From the NCBI GenBank assembly GCA_022813625.1, contig JAKLMB010000009.1:248001-312000 (forward strand): a DNA stretch of 64,000 nucleotides, written 5' to 3'. Of the stretch, positions 12,476 to 25,576 are shown in pieces. A program made the translations under genes and the position numbers. The notes below the pieces were generated by a model, which made no database searches, had not been told where the DNA came from, and saw only the letters and a program-made list of their open reading frames with translations. Numbering within the stretch: the first letter of the stretch is position 1; the number at the start of each line of letters is the position of its first letter. The stretch is from Aaosphaeria pasadenensis (lineage: Eukaryota > Ascomycota > Dothideomycetes > Pleosporales).

Positions 12476-13238
12476 GCGTCTCTCTCCGAGTCTCTCTACA
12501 AGTATGGAGGTCCCCGGTTAGTTATCTCAAAGGGGACTAGTACGATGCTTGAATCTCCATTGGACCCAGTGGATTGCGGATACCAAGGCCAAGCTTTCCC
12601 GGGCACGTGGGGCCTTTGATTGGTTCCAACAGGACCATCTTTCAACCTCATCTCTTCCGGACGACACTCAACAGCCTACCACGACAACCACTCTCCACTT
12701 CAACATACGCCCACATCTCACCAGAAAACCTACCAGCACCAAAAAAAACCATCCATCCATTATATCCACCTCATACGCCTTATACACTCTATCTATCATG
12801 CACATGCATCGTCTCGTGGCCTCCTCACAATGAACCCCTCTCTCTCGCTTCCCGTCATTCGCCCCTCCCTAGGTTTTTCTGCATTATTCCATCGCGCCTA
12901 GCACTCCCATCCCTAACATCCCTAACACTTCCGTCCATTCACATCATCTGATCTCCGAGAGGCCCTTGGATTGGACTGGCCTGTCCTGTACATCTTGGTC
13001 GTACAGGCTTGCCCTTCTCTTCTTCTTCATTATCATCATCAATCGACTAGAAGATAGAGAGACATCGCTCGTGGAAGAAGACGGAACGACATCTACCATA
13101 CCAGAAGACATATATAGTCTTTGGTATATCAGCAGGTACCTCTTTAGGTAAGTATCTCTAAGTATTACAGTATATCCATTACTACAAGCACCACCACGTC
13201 CATATAGTTACCCACATCAGCCTCCACTACTTTTACTG

Positions 13239-13240
<2 letters not shown>

Positions 13241-13279
<39 letters not shown>
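13241..13279. repeat. (ACT)13 microsatellite
   Basis: Thirteen perfect ACT trinucleotides are visible, about 700 bp upstream of the PHO81 start codon. Confidence 0.95.
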
Positions 13280-13282
<3 letters not shown>

Positions 13283-13978
13283 GGTCACACTTCCACTTCC
13301 AGACCGGGGGTCTGTACATGCTATTTACATTACATACCTGTTCCTGATTGTTCCAGCCCTGGCAGTAGCTGCATCATACCCGCCCAATTATCCTCTTCCT
13401 CTCCCTCTTCCCTCCCTTGCTGTATCTTTTCCTCTCTCTATCTTCTTCATTCGTTTCCACGTCCATCATTCCCCCTCCCCCCACTCTCCCACTTCCCTTT
13501 CCAATTCTGCGCATCGCCTTCCTCTCCCAAATTTAGCAGCGCTACTCCCCTCGCTGTGACCTCATTCTCGTTCTTCGCCCCCCTCTCTCTTACTTTCTTT
13601 TCTTCTACTTCCGACCGAATTCCTTACGAACCGAACCCGAGGCACCTTACGCACATGCACACGCACGTTGCCGCTCCTGCCACTGCCCTGTTCCTGCACA
13701 GTGCCTACACCTGCAACTCGCTCCCCATCCTTTCCTCTCCAGGTCCCCGACAACCAACAGCCTCATCCTGATTTCACCTTTCCTTTTCTTTCCTTTTTTC
13801 GGTCTCTTACCTCACCCTATCGGCGTCTTCCAAATACCACAACCTGTCTACGCTGTTTGTGTATGGGTAACTAACGCCGTCTCCAAGCCGCGCACTCTAG
13901 TCCGTGCATCATATGCGCTGAGCTGCTACATTCCTGCAAAAGACCTCCATCTGTCTTTCATTTCTCGTTACCATCAAA

Positions 13979-16900
13979 ATGTATGTCTTACTCTTATGGA
14001 CTCCCCTAGCCCTCGCACCGTCCCTGTCGTCGCCGTGCTACGGAAGACTGCTTCTTCCACTAGTCTCGCGTCCAAGGAGGACAAGACTGACGCAGCTCGC
14101 TTTTCTAGGAAGTTTGGCAAGCACATCCAGAAACGGCAGCTGGAGATTCCCGAATATGCTGCCAGCTTTGTCGACTACAAGGCCCTGAAAAAGGTTTGCT
14201 CCTCCATCACCACCATTACTCTCAATTCCACGATCCGTATACATCATCCAGATTTCTGACCTTTCTACCAGCTCATCAAAAAACTCAGCGCAACTCCAAT
14301 CATCCCTGCCCAGGGAGAAATCAGCCATGGCCCGGAACATCTCGATCCTCAGACCTCATTACAAGCCAACAAGGCTTCTTTCTTCTTCCGGGTGGTATGT
14401 TTTACTCTTCTATTGTAGGCGATCATCATTCATGTGTAAATATCTAATTCGTCACAGGAACGAGAACTTGAGAAGGTCAACAAGTTCTATTTACAGAAAG
14501 AAGCAGAGGTATATCCACACAATCCCGGTCCCATTGTATTCAATGGCAGCAACTTACCATGGCCGTAGCTCCGTCTCCGCCTAACTACATTGCTTGACAA
14601 GAAAAAGAACATGCAACAGCACCCACAATCAGTCTCTAAGTCGTCATCGAGATACATTGCGCTCGAGGAGGGCCTAAAGCAGTTTAGCATGGACCTCAAC
14701 AAGCTCGAGGTGATTGGCCCGGTTGGTAGATCCTGCGACAAGGCTAACCAGTGATAGCAATTTGTCGAGATAAACGCGACTGCGTTTTCCAAAATACTGA
14801 AGAAGGTTCGTCGTGAATATACATATCTATTCATAGTTTTTCCCATCATGCTAACGCTTCTATGTAGTGGGACAAGATGTCAAAGGTTAGTCGCTCTTCA
14901 ACCATCACCCACCCACTGACTCCTGTTCTAATTTGGTCTAGTCACGGGAAAAGCAACTCTACCTCTCAAGAGCCGTCGAGGTCCAACCCTGTTTCAATCG
15001 TGATGTGATCAGCAATCTTTCCGACCAAGCCACTCAAGCACTTCTTGATTTCTCGGGCTGGGCCGATGGTGACAAGATGCAAGCCGCCCCTGTGCATGTC
15101 GAACAAAGCGAGGCAAGGGTTCTTGAACCCTCCTTCGAGATCAACCTCGAACTAGACAACCAGATTGTCCAGGCCATCAACACTTCAAACATCTCAAAGA
15201 TCGAAGAGTGTCTCTCGAGGTTATCAAAATTGCAGGATTCTCAAGAGCGCATATCGCGCGCGTTCCTCAGCACGATACAAGAAGGCTCAGAGGCGGCACT
15301 CAAGATCCTGCTAGACACCAACCAGGTTGACCTCCGACAGGAAGATGAAATCAACGAACGAAACTGCCTGCACAAAGCAGCCATCTACGGCCGATGCGAC
15401 ATAATCAACCACGGCCTCCAAGCCAATGTCAATGTACACGCAACCGACGTGTATGGTCGCATTCCGCTGCATTACGCTTCCATGCATGGCCACGTCGACA
15501 TAGTTCAAGAGCTTATCAAGACAGCTCCTGACACCGTCAACTTCCGCGACCAAGACAGCTTCACCCCATTGATCCATGCAATCGTGCATTCACAATTGGA
15601 CTGCGTCAAGATCTTACTCTCCAATGGCGCAGACATAAGTCGCCTCGGTCCAGGAGAACACATCCCCTTGAACCTTTCCTGCCAGTATGCCTCAATCGAT
15701 ATCGTAGAGCTACTGCTCCAGCGCCATGCCGAGATGTTACCCGATGCCGAAGGGCTGTACCCTCAACATCTTGTCGCTCGTTCTGGAAAAACTCCTGAGA
15801 TGCTGCTCGTCCTCCAAAAATATGGTGCCAATCTCAATCAGGCAGACAAACTCTACCAATGGACACCAATCTTCCATGCCGCAAGCGAAGGTCACGTCGA
15901 GTGCGTGAAAACCCTCCTCCAATGTCAGGTTGATGTCGATATTGTAGATGAGAAGGGCCTGTCCGCGCTCTACTATGCCACTTGGGAAGGACATCTCGAG
16001 TGCATGAGGCTCCTCGCTTCGGTCGGGCGTGGCGTTGGTCTGACGACTCAAAATCAGGTTTCGCCTCAAATATCAACAGCAACCGCATCAGGCACCATGC
16101 CTGGTCCCATGGAACTAGAAGGTGATGCAGAAGGCATTCCCGAATTTATTCTACCACCCCCCATAATACCCTTTAGGAGATACGGTCACAATTTCCTGGA
16201 CACCAAGACTTTCGTCGTCATCAGCTTCGAAAAGCTCGGAAAGGACGCTATACAATTTTACGATGCCCAAAAGTACCCCGCCTCTAGACTTACGATTTCC
16301 TCCAAAAGCTCCGATTTGATACCCAGAAATATCATGCTCCCGATACAAGACGAGTTCAAAGTCATCTCCTTCCAGATTGAAAATATCGATTCATTCTCCA
16401 TAGATTTCGACGTCTTTCCCACATTTGGTTCGAAAATAATCGCCCGCGGAGTCGCGTCCTCCAAGGTTTTCACACACAAGGCAACCAGTTCCGGTCAATG
16501 GCATTTGGAGCTTTTTGACCCCCGGTTGCGTGCGATAGGTCGAGTGACCTTCGACTACCAGGTCGTGAAGCCATTCTTGGGCATACCTTTGGAAATCACA
16601 CATTTCGCCACGTACTGGAAGGCCACCAGCCAGCTAGATTCACAACCTCACGCCCTGATCACCGGGTCAAGTCTATCTGGAGAATATGTTCGTCTCTTCG
16701 TGCAGTTGACCGCGGACGGTGTTCCCGTTCTCTTTCCAACTTGGAAGATCAACCACCAAGGTCTCGAAGTTCCAGTGAATATCCTCACACATGCCCAATT
16801 TACTGCCATTGGAGCGTCCCAGAACAGACCTGGGTCTCAATTGGATACTCTACACAATGCCACTGCCCATGATATACCGAGCATATTCCTTGCATTGGCA

Positions 16901-17659
16901 TCATCCTTCATCACTCTCAAGGAAGCTCTGGCGCTGTTGCCTGCCCATATACACGTCGAGCTCCATGTACTATACCCCTCCCGTGCAGAAGAAGAGACGC
17001 TCAAGCTTGGCCCAACACCGGACCTGAATGACTTTGCCGACAGCATCCTGACGGTCGTCTTCGAGCATGCGCGAGATCTAAGAGACAAAGGTGCAGGCGA
17101 AATCGATGGTACCCTGCGCAGTATTGTCTTCAGCTCTTTCAACCAGGACATCTGCACGGTCATCAACTGGAAGCAACCCAACTGTTTGTAGCCCCTTCCA
17201 CAACGTAAAAGATGATAACTAACTCAGTTTAGATCCCATCCTTCTATGTAACGAACTTGGCGCTGAAGCTTCAAATTCGACCTTGCAACCTCGTGCAGGT
17301 GCCATCAGCAGCAGCGGACGTACAACGACGTCCGTCAAGGAGGCTGTGCAGATAGCAAGAGACAACAACTTCATGGGTCTCATATGCAGCTCCCGTCTAC
17401 TCGTACGTTGTCCAATTGGTATTACCAAGAATTTAATGAGATCTCTAACCTTTGACAGGATCTTGCACCCGCGCTTATCGAATCTATCAAAACAGCGGGC
17501 CTTGTTCTTGTAACTGACAACTCGGATTCCGATAACAACACCGGCAGTAGTGGTAGCTTAGGGATCGCGAGACCAAGCCGAGAATCGGTTCCTAATGGTG
17601 TCGATGGCTTCTTGAGATCAAATGGTGTCTTACGATTTAACGAGACCATTGACATGTAG
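13979..17659 (+). CDS. PHO81: Pho81/Nuc-2 phosphate-sensing regulator (SPX, ankyrin, GDPD-like)
   Basis: Ten exons are inferred: 13979-13980, 14109-14193, 14272-14394, 14458-14508, 14569-14709, 14758-14805, 14868-14885, 14942-17183, 17233-17402 and 17459-17659, giving about 1026 residues. The protein is the inhibitor of the Pho85-Pho80 type cyclin kinase that signals phosphate starvation. The SPX domain starts at residue 1 (MKFGKHIQKRQLEIPEYAAS, then FVDYKALKK) and runs to about residue 190. Ankyrin repeats follow at about 290-520 (for example GRIPLHYASMHGHVDIVQEL). A degenerate glycerophosphodiester phosphodiesterase-like domain occupies about 700-1020. The first exon is the dinucleotide AT: the intron GTATGT...TTCTAG splits the start codon as AT|G. 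Without this splice the conserved MKFGK start cannot be made. One internal exon is only 18 nt. Confidence 0.9.
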
Positions 17660-18671
17660 TTGTTCGGATCTCTTTGTCACATCAACAATGCGTCCATGGG
17701 CGCGTGCAAAAATTATAGCAGTCACTATTTCATTATCATACCATTTCCCCTTCAATACCTCTTATCTATTCATCGACGAGGAATGTTTGAGGAGAAGGCC
17801 ATCATGCATCTGGGGAGAGTTCAAGGTTGGGGCGTGATTCGAATTGAAAGATTGGGTTTCGGCATGAATATAGACAAACGTGGGAATTGAGATGGGTTGG
17901 CTTTTTGATTTCTTTCCCATCGTCCTTAGTTTTCACACAGCGATATGAAAAGCTTTTATGAAGGCTTTTGGCTAAGATTGCCCTATGGGTGACTGGCTCT
18001 AGGCGGATATGCCGATATGGTGGTGATACTCCGCTAGCTGTATACCTAGAAAGTTTGCAAGATATGTAACATGATAAAGTCTCTCTCCGTGGCAATTATC
18101 AACCAATTGAGGATCATAATTGCACACAAATGAAAGCTGACATTGAGGAAATGGTCACATGTATGCCTATATAATGTATCCATAACATGTTGATGTCTTT
18201 CTCATGTGCGGTTGTGTTGTGGTTATCGAAAAGTCACTGCCGAGGCTTGGATGATTCGCTAGACTGCGATTACGTCGTTCCTTCCTTCCATCTGCCCACC
18301 GCCTCGCCTCGCACTTACCTCGTGAGAAAACCGCCTAAAAAGTTTTTGGGTCCGTGTCCCTGCCCTCTGAATCTCGCCGCCACCAATTCAACAGTCTCCC
18401 CCATATTCCAGAGTCCGATGGTCGCTTCGTAGTGCACACTTCCCACAGGCATTTGCTTGCTTTGCCTTTCGCCTCCTACAAGAACATCTTCGTATCGTGA
18501 GCAATTGACCACCCGCGAGCAACTTCGAAGAGACGTAATTTATCGGTTCATAACTTCCCACCCTCGAACCCACCCAGACTTGGTCGTACGACCTCTCCCG
18601 CTGCAGCGCGACATTGGACGAAAATACAAGCGACTGGCCACCAAAATGAGTGCATAGATCCAAAGTGAACA
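17660..18671. other. intergenic between PHO81 and the UbiB-type gene
   Basis: No supported gene. The right part, from about 18,270, is C-rich and probably holds the promoter and leader of the next gene. Open frames here overlap on both strands without any recognisable domain. Confidence 0.4.
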
Positions 18672-20557
18672 ATGTTGAGCCTCACATTTCTTGCCCCTGC
18701 ATCCTCGGCGGCAGCACGATGGACATGCCGTGCTTGTCTTCGCCGCCAGACTACCACCGCAGGTACACCCACGAGTCGAATATCGCAACAAATACCGCGG
18801 AACAGCTTCGCTACAAAACGACCTCCCTTCAAGGCACCGGCCTCTAAACCCTTACCAAAAAGTGCACAACCAGCGACACCACCATCGACGCCCAAGAGCG
18901 GCGGAAGCAAGAAGCGAAGACGTCTCGTGATAGGTGTTGGACTTGGTCTCGTTGCAGGAGGACTTTTGGCAGTCAACGAAGATGCCAAACACGCTGTAAC
19001 GGCTGTGAGGAGGAGTGCCAGGGTGCTGGACACGCTGGGGAAGAATATCTACGACTACCGCCAGACACTCAAACGTGATTCCGATCCCGACTACGATAAC
19101 CTCCTCAAGGAATGCCACCTACGCTGCGCGAAACGAACACTCAAGACCCTCGAGAAGAACGGTTCCATATTCATCAAATTGGGCCAGCATCTGAGTAGCT
19201 TGAACTACCTCCTGCCATCCGAATGGTGCGATACGTTCATCCCTCTTCAAGACAAATGCCCTGTCTCGTCATATGATAAGATCGAAGAGATGGTGCGCAA
19301 TGATACCGGTCACTCCTTGTCTGAATACTTTTCGCAGTTCAATGAGTTGCCAATTGGCGCAGCGTCGCTGGCGCAGGTACACACAGCTGTTGTTCGAGCC
19401 ACGGGCCAGAAAGTGGCGGTCAAGGTCCAACATCCGGCATTGGACGAGTGGGCCAAACTCGACCTTGCCCTGACACGATTCACTTTCGAGACGTTGCGAT
19501 ACTGGTTCCCAGAGTATGATTTGACATGGCTGAGCGAAGAGATGGAGGTTTCTCTTCCCCAAGAGCTCGATTTTGCTCGTGAGGGACAGAATGCGATTCG
19601 CGCCCGTCGATACTTCGAAAACGTTCGCGACGCCCCCGTCATCATCCCCGAGGTTCTTTGGGCGAAGCGAAGGATCCTCGTCATGGAGTATGTGAGCGGG
19701 CACCGACCGGATGATCTCGAGTATCTTGATTCTCACAACATCGACCGCGACGAAGTCTCCGCAGCTCTGGCCCGCATCTTCAACGAAATGATCTTCGGCA
19801 CCAATGCACCTCTCCATTGCGATCCACACGGAGGCAACATCGCTGTGCGCCACAACCCGTCCCGGCCTGGAAAGGGCAACTTCGACATCATCATGTACGA
19901 CCATGGTCTCTACCGGGACATCCCCATGGACATCCGCCGGAGCTATGCGAAGCTGTGGCTCGCCGTGCTTGATTCTGATGAGCCAAACATGCGCAAGTAC
20001 GCGTACGAAGTCGCCGGGATCGACAGCGAACTCTTCCCTCTGTTTGCGAGCGCAATCACGGGACGAGACTGGTCTGTTCTGAAGTCGGAGACCGGAGTGG
20101 CTACTAAGAGGAGTAAAGAGGAAAAGGAGAACATCACGGATGCGCTGGGCGACGGCATGATTGTACAACTTGTTCAATTGTTGGGCAAGGTCCCTCGCGT
20201 GATTCTTCTGATCCTAAAGACCAACGATCTGAGTAAGTCTCCATCTACAACATCATATCTGCATATGAAGAATCTTGAAATGCTGACGTTTCGACTCTAG
20301 CACGCTCCCTTGACGAGAACCTCCACACGCGACAGGGACCACTCCGTACATTCCTCATTCTTGCCCGGTACGCGTCGCGCACGGTGTATGAGGAGCAGCT
20401 CGAGAACCTCAAGGCGTCCGGGATCCTGGGGTTGCGCGGGTTCTGGCAGTTCCTGAGGGCATGGGGACGGCACTTCAGGATCGAAGTCAAGCTTGGAGGG
20501 TTCGAGCTTTGGCTCAGGGTCAGGGCAGCATTGGGGATGGGGCCGATTGAGGGATGA
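18672..20557 (+). CDS. mitochondrial ABC1/UbiB-family kinase-like protein (Mcp2/Cqd2, ADCK1 type)
   Basis: Two exons (18672-20232 and 20301-20557) give about 605 residues. ABC1/UbiB proteins are atypical kinase-like ATPases of mitochondria linked to coenzyme Q and lipid handling. The N-terminus (MLSLTFLAPASSAAARWTCR) is basic and suits mitochondrial import, and a Gly-rich membrane segment lies near residues 90-105. The UbiB-specific KxGQ motif is at residues 169-172 (FIKLGQHLSSLNYLLPSEWC). The nucleotide-binding part shows SLAQVHTAVVRATGQKVAVK, HCDPHGGNIAV in the catalytic loop and a YDHGLY segment at the DFG-like position. The context around KxGQ (LNYLLPSEW) points to the ADCK1/Mcp2 branch rather than Coq8. 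The branch assignment is by recall and less certain than the family. Confidence 0.85.
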
Positions 20558-20808
20558 ATGAATGGACTTGTTGCAGAATTGAAGTCAAAGAGTAGTAGAG
20601 TAGATATCAGGAGGGGGTGTCACGTTGTTGATATGTATATATGTACATACGTTTGTGTGAAAACGAGTGTGAACGGCAGCGGCGAATCGAAGAATACACT
20701 ACCACAGCGCCCCGTTGCTTATCATTGTTCTTTTTTTTTCGCAATGACTCCCGGCATTTTATGAATTGAGCGTGCACGACATTATATTCAAGTTGATATT
20801 TCACGATC

Positions 20809-20832
20809 CCTACCTACCTACCTACCTACCTA
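20809..20832. repeat. (CCTA)6 microsatellite
   Basis: Six perfect CCTA units are visible. It is not a telomere repeat, because fungal telomeres of this group read CCCTAA. Confidence 0.9.
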
Positions 20833-22339
20833 GTGTGTTAGTATAATAATAGCATTCTAGAGGAAGAACAGGAAGAAGGAGAACATGGATGGATGACTCG
20901 GCACTGGCGGATGGATGAGACGGATGGGTTTGCGCGACGCCACACTGCACGTACGTACGCACATATGCACGGCAGCACGCATTGGTAGGTTCGCTGTGGC
21001 GGCGCGGAGCGGATGGACGGACAGCCATGGGAGTTTAGCTCGCAAGAATACTCGAGTCGTCCCGGGTATGATATGATATTATGGTCGGAGCTGTGGCTTT
21101 GATATGTACTACTACGTACATACTTACGCAGTGGATACTGGATTAGAGCAATCAATCAGGGATGAAAGATATTGATCGATCGTACATGTAAATCTAAAAG
21201 CGATCCAATGAGTATTGCGAAGATTGGTCTGTGAGTCAATATCTACCAGAACAGGAGAGTTGCCATTGCGAGATATGGAAGGGAATCATTGGTGCTAGAA
21301 GGGGGTGACGTGATGGGATGATTATGGGTAGGTGTCCATCCACTACACAGCGAAGAGATGAGCTCTCTATCTCGAAAGTAGCTTGGCAATGATGTCAAAC
21401 GAGAGCGAGCGAGAATAGGTACGTGACAGGGCGGGTACGGAGAAAGGCGAGGGTGTGTGTTGCAAGTATAATTGTGTTGGTTTAGATGTTGGTGTTGTTA
21501 TGAGTTGTTAGAGTTGTTAGAGTTGTTGTATATGTGTTTTGGTGTACGAGTAGACGAGTAGTGAGAGTTTGATATCCTGGAAGAAGAAACAGGTCAAGTG
21601 GGGTAGAAACGCCAAGATGAGGGCGAATCATGAAGGAAGGAACGAGGGAGGTAAGTCAGTCAACAGAGTAAGGTAGGTACGGGTACATATGATATCATGT
21701 AAGCAGATCCTACATCACGAGTAAGAGGTATTAATGCGATCGCTCTCTAGGAAAGGTAAGAAAAAGGGATAGTAAAAGCTTTGCAAGGCGATTGTAGAAG
21801 AGTTGATTATCGAAAGATTTGCAAGACATTGCATAAGCTTCGCCTGTGTTCCACTTTGCTCGATTACTCCGTACGCACTTTGCTCTGGAATCCACGATTG
21901 TGGCGGAACAACAGTGCTCGTATGCTCTCGTATCATGCCTAGGTACTTGTGCCCATAATGCTCTGTACCTAAGTTCCTCGTTCATGTAGGTACCTATCCA
22001 TCTACCTATCTTCCCACCAATGCACGAGTACCACCGAGTACCAAGTACCTAGCCACTGTTTTGGAGAAAAGAGGGCAGAAAAGGCGCGCACGTCCCCCGT
22101 CTGAACCGCTCAGCCTCCCTCGCACCCTCCCATCCAACCAACAAACCGACCGTCCCTTCCCCTCCACCCACTACTCGGTCAGTTCACTCTACTACTTCCA
22201 ACTACTTACCTACTCACTACCTAGACCTAACCTACATCTCTTGGGACTGACTACACCTCTATCCTCACAACAACGCCTTCATAGGCTACCTGTGGCCTCC
22301 CATCTATCCACCCACCTATCCCGCCCGCTCATCCATTCA

Positions 22340-22343
<4 letters not shown>

Positions 22344-22371
<28 letters not shown>
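22344..22371. repeat. (CT)n microsatellite in a pyrimidine-rich leader
   Basis: About fourteen CT units are visible, 200 bp upstream of the start codon of the HECT ligase gene. Confidence 0.9.
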
Positions 22372-22374
<3 letters not shown>

Positions 22375-22568
22375 TTCCTCTCACTCGTACCTCACCTTCA
22401 TCGCCGCAACACCCTGCGGTTGGTCCCTCTCCGCGCGCTCTGTGAGCCGCCGCATCCTCCTTCTCCGCCTCTACCTCCTCCTCTTCGCCCTTGCCCTTTC
22501 TCCTCTCCGTCTACACTCTCCTCTCCGAATCGACTTCATCTTCAACAGCAACAACACCTCCTCCCACC

Positions 22569-25500
22569 ATGGACGGTGCCGGCCAACCCAACCTGCGGAT
22601 CACAAGTGCGTACCAGAATCCCCCGACCTTTTAATCTCTCAGCCCATGAAACATCGCACTAACAACATCTACAGTCATTGCCGCGGATGGCCTCTACAAG
22701 CGTGATGTCTTTCGTACGTTGCCATTTCCTGGCTCCCTCTCCCCAACAAAAGCTATTCTGCTCACACTCCTCCCTTCTAGGATTCCCGGACCCTTTCGCC
22801 GTCGCTACCATCAATGGCGAGCAGACTCGCACCACCAGCGTCATTAAAAAGACGCTGAACCCTTACTGGAATGAGAGCTTCGACATGTGCGTGAAATCCC
22901 CCCCGGCCGCCGCAGACGGTGCATCGTATAAACAATGTGCAGAAGAGGAGCTAACATAGACACACACACAGGCGAGTGACGGAAGATAGTGTTCTCGCGG
23001 TACAGATCTTTGACCAGAAGAAGTTCAAGAAGAAGGACCAGGGTTTCTTGGGTGTCATCAATGTGCGCATAGGGAGCGTCATTGAACTCGACGCCGGCGG
23101 CGATGGTAATCAAACACCCTTCTTTTCGCCCCCGCTGCACCGCAAATGCACAAACACAAACACGCCCTGATCATCACCAAGCTAACTTTCCCCTCTTATA
23201 GAAATGCTCACGCGCGACCTTAAAAAGTCAAACGACAACATGGTCGTCCACGGAAAGCTCATTCTCAATCTCTCCACCAACCTGGCGGCACCTATCAACC
23301 AACCCGCGAACAACGCTGCCAGTCGCCCGCCAGCATCCACCAACCCCTCCGCCAACGGCCTCCCCCCGGGAGGTCCCTCCACCCCTCACCAGTCCTCGCA
23401 GAACCTCCACCCAGACGTGTTCCCTGGACAGGCACGTCCACAGCCCCCCGCCCAGAACAGTTCCCAACGTCTGAGCCAACCCCCGCCTGCCGTGCCCACG
23501 AATGCCATGGGGCCACCCCCGCCAAGCGCCGCTGCACCAAGCGCGTCGACTCGCGGATACAGTGCTTTCGAAGACGCACAGGGCCGCCTGCCCGCTGGTT
23601 GGGAGCGCAGGGAAGATCATCTAGGCAGGACCTACTACGTTGATCACAACACCCGGCAAACGACCTGGATCAGACCCGGCGCAGGTTTCAATGAGACGGA
23701 TCAGAGGAATGCATTGGCCGCGCAGACGCAACAGGAGCGAACGCGACATCAGAACCGTATGCTGCCCGAGGACCGAACCGGAGCCAATTCGCCCACGTTG
23801 TCGGAGCGCCAGCCCTCCCCTCCAGGTCCTTCCTCCAATGCCGTGTCCATGATGGCTACAGGAGCCACCACGGCTGGAACTGGAGAGCTTCCGTCGGGAT
23901 GGGAGCAGCGACATACTCCGGAGGGACGAGCCTACTTCGTTGACCACAACACTCGCACTACCACCTGGGTCGACCCACGCAGGCAGCAGTATATCCGGAT
24001 GTATGGTGGACAGGCCACGGGTGGAAACAGCACTATCCAACAGCAGCCTGTATCGCAACTTGGACCTCTTCCATCTGGCTGGGAAATGCGCCTCACGAAC
24101 ACTGCTCGTGTGTACTTCGTAGACCACAACACCAAGACCACTACCTGGGACGACCCGCGATTGCCATCCTCACTGGACCAGAACGTGCCACAGTACAAGC
24201 GTGATTTCCGCCGTAAGCTGATCTACTTCCGATCACAGCCGGCGCTCCGTATTGTCTCTGGACAGTGCCATGTGAAGGTCAGGCGAACGCACATCTTCGA
24301 GGACTCGTACCACGAGATTATGAGGCAAAGTGCTGCTGATTTGAAGAAACGGTTAATGATCAAGTTTGACGGTGAAGACGGTCTAGATTATGGTGGTCTT
24401 TCTCGGTATGTGTACAACCTTTTCGGTCCTTTCCTGTCGCTATTCGACACAGCGATGCTAATTTCTACTACAGTGAATTCTTCTTCTTGCTCTCTCACGA
24501 AATGTTCAACCCCTTCTACTGCTTGTTCGAGTACTCCGCCCACGACAACTACACCCTCCAAATCAACCCTCACTCTGGCATCAACCCCGAACATCTCAAC
24601 TACTTCAAGTTCATTGGTCGCGTGGTCGGATTAGCGATTTTCCACCGTAGATTTTTGGATGCTTTCTTCATTGGAGCGTTCTACAAGATGATTCTCAGGA
24701 AGAAGGTCGCTCTCCAAGATATGGAGGGTGTAGATGCCGATTTCCACCGTAACTTGGAGTGGATGCTTAACAACGACATCACGGATGCACTAGAGCTCAC
24801 CTTCTCGACCGATGACGAGAGGTTCGGCGAGACTGTCAGCATTGAATTGAAGCCCGGAGGCGAGAACATCGAGGTCACGAATGAAAACAAGCAAGAATAC
24901 GTGGAGTAAGTGGCGCAGTTCCATCATTTATGCAAAAGCAAGCACTGACCATCATAGCCTCATCACCGAGTGGCGCATTCAGAAGCGAGTGGAGGAGCAG
25001 TTCCAGGCGTTCGTGTCTGGATTCAATGAGCTCATCCCACCGGATCTAGTTAACGTTTTTGACGAGCGTGAGCTCGAGCTCCTCATTGGTGGTATCGCCG
25101 ATATCGATGTCGAGGACTGGAAGAAGCACACCGATTACCGTGGTTACACCGAGAATGACGAGGTTGTTGTTCACTTCTGGAAGGTGAGTCTGTCATTTTG
25201 TTATGTGGTATTGAACCGAAAGGCTAATTCGAGAATCTGCAGTGCATCCGAAGCTGGGACGCCGAACAGAAGTCAAGATTGTTGCAGTTCGCGACGGGTA
25301 CCTCGCGTATCCCCGTCAACGGATTCAAGGATTTGCAAGGTAGCGACGGACCGCGTAGATTTACGATTGAGAAGGCTGGTGAGCCTAATCAATTGCCCAA
25401 GTCGCATACTTGGTATGTTATCTCTCAATCCTGCAAACCCTTTAATAAGATGTACATCCACTAACGCTCGGCGTAGCTTCAACCGTCTCGATCTCCCGCC

Positions 25501-25576
25501 TTACAAGTCTTTCGAGTCTCTCAACCAGAAACTTACCATTGCCGTTGAGGAGACTGTTGGATTCGGACAAGAGTAA
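22569..25576 (+). CDS. NEDD4-family HECT E3 ubiquitin ligase (Rsp5/HulA)
   Basis: Nine exons are inferred: 22569-22605, 22675-22713, 22781-22886, 22972-23105, 23202-24405, 24474-24905, 24958-25183, 25243-25412 and 25477-25576, giving about 815 residues. This ligase ubiquitinates membrane transporters, often through arrestin adaptors, and sends them to endocytosis. A C2 domain (about residues 8-125) carries ADGLYKRDVFRFPDPFAVAT. It is followed by a Pro/Ser/Asn-rich linker and three WW domains starting near residues 235, 335 and 394 (for example LPSGWEQRHTPEGRAYFVDH). The HECT domain covers about 480-815, with FIGRVVGLAIFHRRFLDAFF and the catalytic cysteine Cys783 in LPKSHTCFNRLDLPPY. The codon of this cysteine is split TG|C by the last intron. 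All expected parts of the family are present. Confidence 0.95.

Larger units (their letters stand above)
10508..13978. other. long intergenic region before PHO81
   Basis: About 3.5 kb without a supported gene. It holds a TACTCCGTA motif (12306-12314), a (TC)n run (12457-12475) and an (ACT)13 run (13241-13279). From about 12,650 to 13,978 it is strongly C/T-rich on the plus strand, like a long leader and promoter for PHO81. A possible minus-strand small gene around 11,127-11,930 was considered, with a proline-rich start MNQKLQEKPPITLPPPSR, but it could not be assembled. Confidence 0.4.
20558..22568. other. intergenic, leader of the HECT ligase gene
   Basis: Two kb without a supported gene. 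It holds (CCTA)6 at 20809-20832, a nine-base repeat GAGTTGTTA in three copies at 21502-21528, and a TACTCCGTA motif at 21865-21873. From about 22,080 to 22,568 the plus strand is C/T-rich with a (CT)n run, which looks like a long 5' leader for the gene starting at 22569. Confidence 0.4.

Noticed and set aside
20809..20832. CCTA run as telomere-like repeat
   Set aside because: The unit is CCTA, not CCCTAA, and the run is short and flanked by ordinary sequence.
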